64,000 nucleotides of DNA from an uncultured Mucilaginibacter sp. (GTDB taxonomy: Bacteria > Bacteroidota > Bacteroidia > Sphingobacteriales > Sphingobacteriaceae): NCBI RefSeq assembly GCF_913773635.1, contig NZ_CAJYGQ010000009.1:1-64000 (forward strand), given 5' to 3'. The stretch's first letter is position 1. Each line of letters opens with the position of its first letter. Below are positions 1 through 10,800 of this stretch, one piece after another. The position numbers were made by a program, and so were the translations under genes. A model generated the notes under the pieces. It did no database searches. It was not told the DNA's origin and was given only the letters and a program-made list of their open reading frames with translations.

Positions 1-118
1 CTGTGTTGGCTTTAGCGTACTTTGAGGTAAAGCGTGAGGCAACATTCTGGGTTTGGCAGCTGGTTAGGAAAGCAGCAGCGAAAAGGATGATGGCGGCGAA
101 GGTAAAGTTAGTTTTCAT
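1..118 (-). CDS. Partial CDS, N-terminus of a putative lipoprotein (truncated by window edge)
   Basis: Not in ORF track. ATG at 118 on minus strand; translates MKTNFTFAAIILFAAAFLTSCQTQNVASRFTSKYAKANT, a signal peptide with lipobox LTSC. Confidence 0.65.
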   Translation of the reverse strand, partial: MKTNFTFAAIILFAAAFLTSCQTQNVASRFTSKYAKANT

Positions 119-431
119 ATCAATCAGTCAGGGGAAAGGGTGTGTTCTTATTTTGTTGTTGTTGTTTGATAAGTAATAGGCAACTGCTGTACCAGCAGCC
201 GCTCAAAAACAGCAAACGAAGCAAAAACGGCCTTGGCACCTATAAAAACGCATGTTTCACATCGTGCCAAAAGCATTAAGCAAGACAAACAGCGATTAAC
301 CTGTGGTTAAGTTTTCCCCAACTTTACTCAACCATTGGGGAATTGCGCCTTTACAGTTTATGATGCGAATGTGATGACCCCATTTGAAACGACAATGCCT
401 CCTGTTTAGGAGGCATTACTTTGGTTATCAC

Positions 432-1487
432 TTAAAACTTCATATCCATCTTCCAATAATTGGCAAGTTTTTGCGCTTCTTTTTTTGTGATTTGTATAAC
501 AGCAGGATGCTTAGGAACGGAGAAGTTAGTGGACTTCATAATACCATCATTAAAACGGCCTAAATTCTTGAAGTTTACAAAATCAGTTGTTTCGCTAAAG
601 CCAAAATTGTGAGGGTTGATACGATATATATCATAAATTAAAATCCACTTATTTTTCCCTATTAGCTTATACACAGTTGGTGCCTCACATCCAACCGGTT
701 CAGGGTCGTACCATTTTGGGTCATATACATAGCCCGTATGTACCGAGTCAGATACCGCCTGCTTAACGCCCGAAGCACCATCATGCGAAGCATAAAACAT
801 ATGAAACTTGTTTCCAACTTTTGTAATGTCGGCATCAATATACGCAACCCCGTTTGGATACTCAAACAAAGGCATGGGAAGGGTTTCCATGCGGTCGAAG
901 CTCTGATTCATGTACGTGTAGTAAACTTTTTCCTTACCACTGCCAAAACGCATGGTAAAGTAAAGCATCGGCTTTTTCTTCACCTCATCATAAATCATTT
1001 CGGGTGCCCACGCACAGCCAATGTCAGCCAACTCGGGGAATGCCTTATCAACGCGCAAAACCTGGTGCGACCAATGAAGTAAATCTGCCGATTTCATCAG
1101 TACCAATCCCCTGTTATTCCCCCATCCATACTGCTTTCCATCGCGTTCCCACTGCGTGTTTCGGTAGCCTTCTTTTTGTGCGTAAATATGCAAGTCGGTC
1201 AAAGCCATATAAAACATATTATCGGCTCCACGGTAAATGTATGGGTCGCGTATACCTTTTTGTTCGGCAATCGTATCGCCGGCTATAACCGGCTTGCCTT
1301 GGTTCACATCAGTAAAACTATAGCCATCTTTACTTAAGGCCATATAAAGCCCATGCGTATCATCTTTAAAGTAAACCATAAGGTAAGCACCCATTGCTTT
1401 TTCTTTGGGCACTTTGCTTTTTTGAGCTAATACACCACAGCAAGATAATAGCACAAGCGCTATGCTAAGAAAACTGGTCTTTGTCAT
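432..1487 (-). CDS. GH43-like glycoside hydrolase (arabinosidase-type), secreted
   Basis: ORF 432..1574; likely start at internal ATG 1487 (MTKTSFLSIALVLLSCCGVLAQ signal peptide). RDPYIYRG and APEMIYDE motifs of the five-bladed beta-propeller GH43 type. Confidence 0.75.
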   Translation of the reverse strand: MTKTSFLSIALVLLSCCGVLAQKSKVPKEKAMGAYLMVYFKDDTHGLYMALSKDGYSFTDVNQGKPVIAGDTIAEQKGIRDPYIYRGADNMFYMALTDLHIYAQKEGYRNTQWERDGKQYGWGNNRGLVLMKSADLLHWSHQVLRVDKAFPELADIGCAWAPEMIYDEVKKKPMLYFTMRFGSGKEKVYYTYMNQSFDRMETLPMPLFEYPNGVAYIDADITKVGNKFHMFYASHDGASGVKQAVSDSVHTGYVYDPKWYDPEPVGCEAPTVYKLIGKNKWILIYDIYRINPHNFGFSETTDFVNFKNLGRFNDGIMKSTNFSVPKHPAVIQITKKEAQKLANYWKMDMKF

Positions 1488-1580
1488 TACGGAGAATAAT
1501 TGGTTGAGAAAGCTAAAATAAAGATTAATTGTCATAAGCACACTTGTAACGCAATAACTTTTGTTATACAACAATGCACA

Positions 1581-1620
1581 TAAGCAAAAGGCTGCCCTTG
1601 TTAAGGCAGCCTCTTGCTTA
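1581..1620 (-). terminator. Intrinsic terminator-like hairpin downstream of katG
   Basis: TAAGCAAAAGGCTGCC / GGCAGCCTCTTGCTTA inverted repeat, one mismatch in 16. Confidence 0.6.
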
Positions 1621-1638
1621 TAAATAATTAATTAATAA

Positions 1639-3951
<2,313 letters not shown>

Positions 3952-4058
3952 TTAAGTTTTATCGGCTGATAAACAATGTAAAAGTATGAGTTAACACAAC
4001 ATCTTCACAATCGATTAGTTCTATTGATTATAGCCAGAAACTATATTTGTGCGTTTGT

Positions 4059-4096
4059 AACAACAAAGGCCCTCCATATTGAGGGCCTTTGTTGTT
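4059..4096 (-). terminator. Terminator-like hairpin
   Basis: AACAACAAAGGCCCTC-CATATT-GAGGGCCTTTGTTGTT inverted repeat, 3' of the TonB-like gene. Confidence 0.65.
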
Positions 4097-4133
4097 GAAA
4101 CTATTATCTAACTCTGAAAGTTAACTGTAATGG

Positions 4134-4571
4134 TTAACTTTTCAAGGCAAAAACTACAGGTACTGTGTACCTTACGCGTACTTTTTTGCCATCCTGACTT
4201 CCGGCGGTCCAACGGGGTGATGCTTTTATTACACGTACGGCTTCGTCAACTAATAACGGCTCTATGCGGCCTACAGAATGTACATCAGTTATGCTTCCGT
4301 CTTTTTCAACAATGAAAGTCACGTTAACTCTTCCCTCTTTTTTTACCTTCTTGGCCGCTTCAGGATATTTCAAATTTTCTTTTAAATACTGTATAAAGCC
4401 AGACATGTCACCCGGAAAGCGCGGTAGTTTTTCTACCGTGGTGTATACCGGTTCATCATCTGTTTTTGCCTGTGCAAATGAGGCCGAACAAACCGAAGTT
4501 GCCATCAGCGTTAATAGTGCGGTCTTAGCTAATTTTTGTGCCAACGCCTTAGTGATTTTTTTGTAATTCAT
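4134..4571 (-). CDS. TonB C-terminal domain protein (energy transducer TonB-like)
   Basis: ORF 4134..4604; likely start MNYKKITKA at 4571. FPGDMSGFIQYLKENLKYPEAAKKVKKEGRVNVTFIVEKDGSITDVHSVGRI is typical TonB_C. Confidence 0.85.
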   Translation of the reverse strand: MNYKKITKALAQKLAKTALLTLMATSVCSASFAQAKTDDEPVYTTVEKLPRFPGDMSGFIQYLKENLKYPEAAKKVKKEGRVNVTFIVEKDGSITDVHSVGRIEPLLVDEAVRVIKASPRWTAGSQDGKKVRVRYTVPVVFALKS

Positions 4572-4644
4572 GTTTCTAAAATTTAGTTTATAAGCTTTAC
4601 TCAAATATAACTAAATATTTAGTTATTGGTTCTTTTGAAAATTT

Positions 4645-4680
4645 TTTTAAAAAAAAGCCGCCGATGAATCACCGGCGGCA
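4645..4680 (-). terminator. Intrinsic terminator
   Basis: GCCGCCGATGAATCACCGGCGGC hairpin; on minus strand followed by T-tract. Confidence 0.7.
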
Positions 4681-4698
4681 TCAAACATTTATTTTTAG

Positions 4699-5421
4699 TT
4701 ATTGCTTTCGCATATAAATTTTCCCGTAAGTTGATTTCAAATCATATGCCGGGCCCTTACCCGGCTGGGCAGTAATGGAAGTAAAGAAGTCACGCTTGGT
4801 ATTATCTGTCAAAACCAGGTCGAGGTTTGAATAAATATGTCCGTAACTTGTGGTAGCCTTAATTTGACCTACCTGGGCTTTATTCAATGTTGCGTCAATT
4901 CCGCCGTAAACAGCATCTACAATAACAGGTGTGTTACAATTTACCAGTTGAACCATTCCGTAGGTAGATTTAACAGTGGTTGGTGTATTTACCGGCACTT
5001 TCACTTCTATACTAACATCCATATCAACACCGTTGGAATATGAGCGTATAACGCCCATTTTACTTTTATAAGCTTTAAAGTCGGCCTCAGTTTTAAATAC
5101 AATCTTTTTACCGGCTTCCTGCACTGTATACCTATGCGGCAGTTTATCCAAATCGGTTAGCTTGTTGCTTATTTGTAATACACCGTTATTAATCCGGTCT
5201 GACAAGGTAAATGCGTCGTCGTTTTCGCCATCATTTATGTTTACTTTAGCATTTACTGATACTTCGTTTTTATCCCACGTGGTAATTTTCACTACCGGAT
5301 AATCAAACTTTAACTCCAATGGCTGACCTTTTTTGATTGGATAACTTTTGTTTATTACAGTTTGTGCGCCGACAACGTTGGCCACAACTAAACCCAACCA
5401 CAGCATTAATAAATGTTTCAT
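4699..5421 (-). CDS. Secreted DUF4097-like beta-strand repeat protein
   Basis: Signal peptide, repeated TTVKSTYG / IKATTSYG / DLKSTYGKIYMRKQ beta-solenoid-like motifs; paralogous to the next ORF. Confidence 0.55.
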   Translation of the reverse strand: MKHLLMLWLGLVVANVVGAQTVINKSYPIKKGQPLELKFDYPVVKITTWDKNEVSVNAKVNINDGENDDAFTLSDRINNGVLQISNKLTDLDKLPHRYTVQEAGKKIVFKTEADFKAYKSKMGVIRSYSNGVDMDVSIEVKVPVNTPTTVKSTYGMVQLVNCNTPVIVDAVYGGIDATLNKAQVGQIKATTSYGHIYSNLDLVLTDNTKRDFFTSITAQPGKGPAYDLKSTYGKIYMRKQ

Positions 5422-5444
5422 GATTTTAAACTTAGGCTTGATAA

Positions 5445-6215
5445 CTAAATTGCTTTACGAAGGTATACTTTGCCAAAGGTTGAGGTTAAGTTAAACTCAG
5501 TACCTCCACCGTTTAGCGTTCCGGCTATATTGCCTGTATATTCTACCATTTCATCATCTTGAGCGCGCTTTTTAAGCTCAATGTTTAAATCAGAAGATGC
5601 AAACACATTACCATGTGTTGTATTGAGTTTTAGGTTAGCTTTTGTAGTACCCGGTACAGCAACATCAACTGTAGCGTACATCGAAGAAATGGTTATTGGA
5701 CCGGCAATTTTGTCTTTAAACTTTGCTTTTACGTTACCATATATACTGTTAACTGTAACCGGGCCAGTAATGTCTTCCAGTTCTACAGAGTTAGTACGTA
5801 CTGATATATCAATCTCTTTATTGATGTTTTTAAAAATAACCTTTCCGGCGTTGATCATGTTCTGCCAATTATAAGATACGCTCACGCCGCGTGGAACTTT
5901 AATTTTAACCTTACCTATGTTTGAGGCTACCTCATTTACTTCTATAGTTGTTCCTTTATCGGCAACGTTAATGCCTATGTTTGTATTATCAACAACACCG
6001 GTGCCACTAAGTAATCTTAAACCGGCCGCGCGCTCATCGGCATACTTCTTATCCTCTGAGGTAAAAATGATTTCCTTGCCATCATAGCCCTCTATGGTAA
6101 CCGATGGCAGTTTGATTAACAATCTTCCTGTTGCTTTGGCAACCTTATATTCCTGAGCAAAAGCATGGCTTATTGCCGTTAATAGAACCATTATAGTTAA
6201 TAACCTGATTTTCAT
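5445..6215 (-). CDS. Secreted DUF4097-like beta-strand repeat protein
   Basis: Signal peptide; VTVNSIYGNVKAKFKD, ITISSMYATVDV, LKLNTTHGNVFAS, LTSTFGKVYLRKAI. Confidence 0.55.
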   Translation of the reverse strand: MKIRLLTIMVLLTAISHAFAQEYKVAKATGRLLIKLPSVTIEGYDGKEIIFTSEDKKYADERAAGLRLLSGTGVVDNTNIGINVADKGTTIEVNEVASNIGKVKIKVPRGVSVSYNWQNMINAGKVIFKNINKEIDISVRTNSVELEDITGPVTVNSIYGNVKAKFKDKIAGPITISSMYATVDVAVPGTTKANLKLNTTHGNVFASSDLNIELKKRAQDDEMVEYTGNIAGTLNGGGTEFNLTSTFGKVYLRKAI

Positions 6216-6296
6216 TTTAACAAAGTTTTTATAAGTTTATATTTTATAGTGATGGCATAGTCGACGTATACCTTCGATTTCAAAGTGAACAAATGA

Positions 6297-7130
6297 TCAT
6301 GATCCGCGTAGTTGAAAGGCACCGGAGTATGCGGTTTCGCGCACAGCATCCATTTTACTTTCATCCTTTACCATGCCTTCCAGTTCGGTTAATATTGCCG
6401 ATTCTTTCATGCGCGTTAGCAGTTCAATAAGTGCTATCTGAACCATAGGGTCCTGTTGTTTCTTTAGAGACTTTACCAGCTGTTTGCGCACGTAGCTTTC
6501 CTTGTAAAACTTAGCCAATCCATCTAGCGCCGCCATCCTTACATTGGTGTTAGGATCGTTATTCATGGTTTCTACCAAAACGTCAACCACATCGTTACTC
6601 AGGTTTTTAAATTCACCTGTTTGTGAAAGCGCCTTTAAACGGCTGGCAGGCGATGATTGGTCATTCAACTTATCAAACAAAACCTTTTTATATGAACTCT
6701 GCCCTGTTTCGGAAAAGCTTTTAGATAAACGGCTTTTACGTTGGGCTATATCCTGATCAACATCATCAAAACGATGCTGCTGAGGAGCCGGACCGGCTGC
6801 ATATTCTTGCTGCGGCTCAGTAGCGTTTGGCGCAATTGGCTGCTGAATTACCTGCGGTTTAGGCGATGTTTTCACTACGCTTTGCGCCACATTATTTGTT
6901 TGGTTATAAAGCCACAAAACGAAACTTAAACCTATAACCAGGCAAGCGGCAGCAACCCACCTCATGGCAGTGAAGCTTACTACAATGCCCGTTTTCTTTT
7001 CAACCGGTTTAATTTGATGAACCGGTTGCTGCATTTGTTCGAGAATACGGTTTAACACCGCCGGATTTGGCATACGTGTATCCAGTTCTTCGTTATGCTT
7101 GCTTATAAATTCTTCCAGTTTACCTTTCAT
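6297..7130 (-). CDS. HEAT-repeat protein with one TM segment; probable anti-sigma factor
   Basis: TM segment WVAAACLVIGLSFVLWLY; C-terminal HEAT repeats (NTNVRMAALDGLAKF..., DPMVQIALIELLTRM); start overlaps the ECF sigma gene by 11 bp. Confidence 0.65.
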   Translation of the reverse strand: MKGKLEEFISKHNEELDTRMPNPAVLNRILEQMQQPVHQIKPVEKKTGIVVSFTAMRWVAAACLVIGLSFVLWLYNQTNNVAQSVVKTSPKPQVIQQPIAPNATEPQQEYAAGPAPQQHRFDDVDQDIAQRKSRLSKSFSETGQSSYKKVLFDKLNDQSSPASRLKALSQTGEFKNLSNDVVDVLVETMNNDPNTNVRMAALDGLAKFYKESYVRKQLVKSLKKQQDPMVQIALIELLTRMKESAILTELEGMVKDESKMDAVRETAYSGAFQLRGS

Positions 7131-7659
7131 AATGCCCCTCTTTTAACATTTCTAAAACCTTGGCCTTAGCCCTGAAGTACTGAACCCTAACTGTGCTATT
7201 TGACATTCCCAGCATTTGCGCAATTTCAACCTGCGGAATGTTTTCAACCGCGTACAACTGAAATATTGTGCGATAAGCCAAAGGCAGCTCTTCAATTGCC
7301 TGACTTATGCGGTTCATATTATATTCAAACTCCTCCTCATCTACAATTTCATCAACAATCACGGTTGTTTCCGGCTCAAGCTCGGTTAGTTCAAGTCGTT
7401 TTTTTCGCAGCCAGTTTATGGCTTTGTTTATAGCAATCCTTTTAATCCACGGCCTGAAACTATCAGCATTAGTAAGCTTGGCTATAGCATGATAAGCATC
7501 AACAAAAGCTTCCTGCATAATATCCTCTGCTTCGCCGGTGTGTTCTACATACCGGCATATAGCATTGTACACATACTTTGCATTATGCTCATATAACTTT
7601 GTGTAAGCGTACGGATCGCCGTTTTTACACATTGCTACGAGGTCTTGTTGTGATATCAT
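7120..7659 (-). CDS. ECF-family RNA polymerase sigma factor
   Basis: Sigma-70 region 2 (AEDIMQEAFVDAYHAI) and region 4 (EIAQMLGMSNSTVRVQYFRAKAKV). Confidence 0.92.
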   Translation of the reverse strand: MISQQDLVAMCKNGDPYAYTKLYEHNAKYVYNAICRYVEHTGEAEDIMQEAFVDAYHAIAKLTNADSFRPWIKRIAINKAINWLRKKRLELTELEPETTVIVDEIVDEEEFEYNMNRISQAIEELPLAYRTIFQLYAVENIPQVEIAQMLGMSNSTVRVQYFRAKAKVLEMLKEGHYER

Positions 7660-7830
7660 TTACAGTTGTAATCCTAAAATTTCTGGTCAGCTACTTTAAT
7701 GTCGTAATGTTGATTGGAATGTTACAACAAATTAAAAGAATTTTAAAAATTGTCGGTTACGGTGGTAACAAGCTTTGCAATGTCACTTATAAGGATAGAT
7801 ATACGCTCTTAATTTATTGTAATAACCTAC

Positions 7831-7861
7831 AAAAAAAAGGAATGCTACAAGCATTCCTTTA
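7831..7861 (-). terminator. Intrinsic terminator of the phytochrome/CheB-CheR-HK operon
   Basis: Minus strand AAAGGAATGC-TTGTA-GCATTCCTTTTTTTT. Confidence 0.75.
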
Positions 7862-7893
7862 ACAATTATGATTTGATATAAATTTTATTCCAT

Positions 7894-10800
7894 TTAATCC
7901 ACCTGGCTTAACGGAATTTCAAACCAAAACACAGAACCTTCATTTTCGTGGCTTTCAACGCCAATCTCTCCACCATGACGGTGAATAATATCTGCCGTAA
8001 TGTATAGACCCAAACCTAAGCCCGAAAACTTTTGAGATGACTCTTGCACACGGAAGAAACGGTCAAATACCTGCTCTTTTTTATCATCAGGTATGCCTAT
8101 CCCAAAATCCTGTACAGATAGGTGAAGCGTGTTTTTATCTGTTATCTTTTGCGTAATTATGATCTCTTTGGCATCTGGGGAATATTTAACTGCGTTTGAT
8201 ACAAAATTGCTTAAGACCTGCTCTAATCTATGCTTGTCAGCTTCAATTTCTACATCGGCGTTGCCTTGCAATACTAGCCGGTGCGTACTAATGTGCGATT
8301 GACTATCGTCAATACATTCCTTGATAACCGCACCCGCGTTGAACCGCGTAAAGTTAAATTGCATTTTACCAGCATGTATCTTTGTAACATCAAGCAAATC
8401 ATCAACAATTGCGGTTAAACGACCTGTTTGTTTATTTGCACGTTCAATAAAAGGATATACTTTTTCATAAGCATCTGCCTCTCTGCCGGCAATACGCTGC
8501 ATTATCTGCAATGATCCTTTTAAACTTGTAATAGGTGTTTTAAGTTCATGACTTGCAATACTCATAAACTCATCCTTTTGCTGCATTAGCTCGCGGGTTG
8601 CATTTTGCGACTTAACAAGCTCAGTAACCTCAAAACCAAAAAAAGCTATACCATCAACCTGCTCGCGCTCGTTATAAATTGGAATAAACAAATAATCAAG
8701 CCAGGCATCAGTAAGTTGCCCTGTTTCAGGATTGATTTTTTTTACGTTGTAAGCTTTTCCCGATTTAGATTCTCCTGTGTGATAAAGTTTTTCATCATTC
8801 GCAAACAAGCGCGAGGTATTCAGCCCGCTATGTGCCTCTTTTGTCGGCAAGCCAATCATATTATCGCGCTGATAGAACGCATCAAAGGCTTTGTTTGTAA
8901 ATTCATAACGCAGCTCGGTCCCACGCCTTATACTGATTAGGGCGGGTGCATTTAAGAAGATACCGTAAAACTCTTCCTGTTGCTTACGTATAAACTCCTG
9001 TAATTCGCGCCTGTTTCGCTCAATTTCCTTTTGGTGGGATAGATCAATAATATAACAAACCGAATTTGCTTCTATATCATCCTCAAGCCTAGCTGCACCC
9101 ATTAATACAGGCACCCTGCTTCCATCACGACGAATGTATTCCTTTTCAAAAGGCGGGCAAAAACCGTTCTTATTTAGCTGCTCTACCGCTTTGCGACTAA
9201 TACCCATATATTCAACAGGCGTTAGCTTATCCCATCCTAATGCACCTTTGTTTAAATCTTCAATGGTGTAGCCCACCATGTTTAAAAATACATCGTTAGC
9301 TTCAATAATCTGACCATCGAACCGGGCAAATAACATCCCGATCATGTCTGATTCAAAAATTTTGCGGAAACGGCTTTCGCTTTTGTTCAAACGTTTTTCA
9401 GCCTCTACAATGCGGGTTATTTCAACAATCGATCCTACCATACGATAAGGCGTATCATAGGCATCATGTAGTATGTTACCCCTATCTAAAATAATAGCGT
9501 AACTGTCATCAGCTTTCTTAAACCTATACTCGGCCGACCAATTGTGCTTGCCTTTGTTTATGGCTTCATGTACGCTCTTTTCAACGCGTTTTCTATCATC
9601 GGGATGCACCTTATCAAACCAATAGCCAATGTTGCTGCTCTCGCTGTTATTTTCATAACCAAACATGGAAGTAAAATTGTCGCTTCTCCACATTTCATTG
9701 GTCACCAGGTTCCAATCCCATATGGTATCATTTGTTGCCTGCGATACTAAATTAAAGCGCTCCTCACTTTGAGTTAAGCTCATGGTGCGCTCTAAAATTT
9801 TATCTTCCAGTTCGGTATTAAGCTTCTTCAAATTTTCGCGGGCACTTACCAGCTCATTATAGTTTTTACGCAGCTTTTGTTCATTTTGCCTACGTTCAGT
9901 AATGTCTGTCAGTGTTACTGCAAAGCCATCAGCAACCTGGCTTGCCATAAGTATGTACCATCCTTTATCTTCATAGTACACCTCTTGTTGCAGCGTCCCT
10001 CCTTTTTGCGTTACCTGCTTCAAGCGCTCAAATACATTGTCCTGCAGCAAAAAATGCAAGTGCTTTTTAAGGAGCTGTCCTTTTAATTCGGTATCTGTTT
10101 TACTTAATAGCTGGGCAGCCATACGGTTGGCCATCAAGCATTTAAAATCGGACAGTTGCCCATTATTGTTACGAACGGCCCCAAATACCATTATAGCGCT
10201 TAAACTTGTGCTAAATACGCCCGAAACGATGCTGTTAAGTTCGGTAATAGTGCTTATGTCAACAAAGCTGATTACTACGCCATCACGTTCCTTGTCTTTT
10301 TTGATATAAGGTAGCACTCTGAGCAAGCAATGCTTTCCGTCTTTCAATTCAACTTCTTTTTCAACCAAATGTGCCGGGTTGTTAAGCACTTCCTGAATAT
10401 CGGCTAAAAAGTTTTCGTACTTTATATTGTTAGATATATGTTTGATAGGCCGGCCAATATCTGCCTCTATCAAGTTAACCATCATCACAGCAGCCGGATT
10501 AAATTTGCGGATTCGCATATCCTGATCCACAAATATCTGCCCTATATCAACGCTTTTAAAGTAGTTGTTCAAATCATCATTAAGATCAATCAATTCTTTG
10601 ATCTTAAGCTGATGCTCTGTATTTAACGTGTGTAATTCCTCATTGAGTGATTGCAGCTCTTCGTTACTTGATTGCAATTCTTCATTGGCCGAAAGCAACT
10701 CCTCATTACTTGATTGCAGCTCCTCGTTGGTGGTTTCCATCTCCTCCACGGCCATTTGCAGGTTACCACGCACCTCACTGAGTTCGTTCTCTAACTCGTT

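Noticed and set aside
394-417. AATGCCTCCTGTTTAGGAGGCATT hairpin 3' of the GH43-like gene
   Set aside because: A good stem, but no convincing T-tract on the minus strand; likely a terminator but left uncalled.
8605-8940. Multiple plus-strand ORFs inside 7894..12741
   Set aside because: All antisense to the CheB-CheR-HK coding sequence, which is contiguous and motif-rich.
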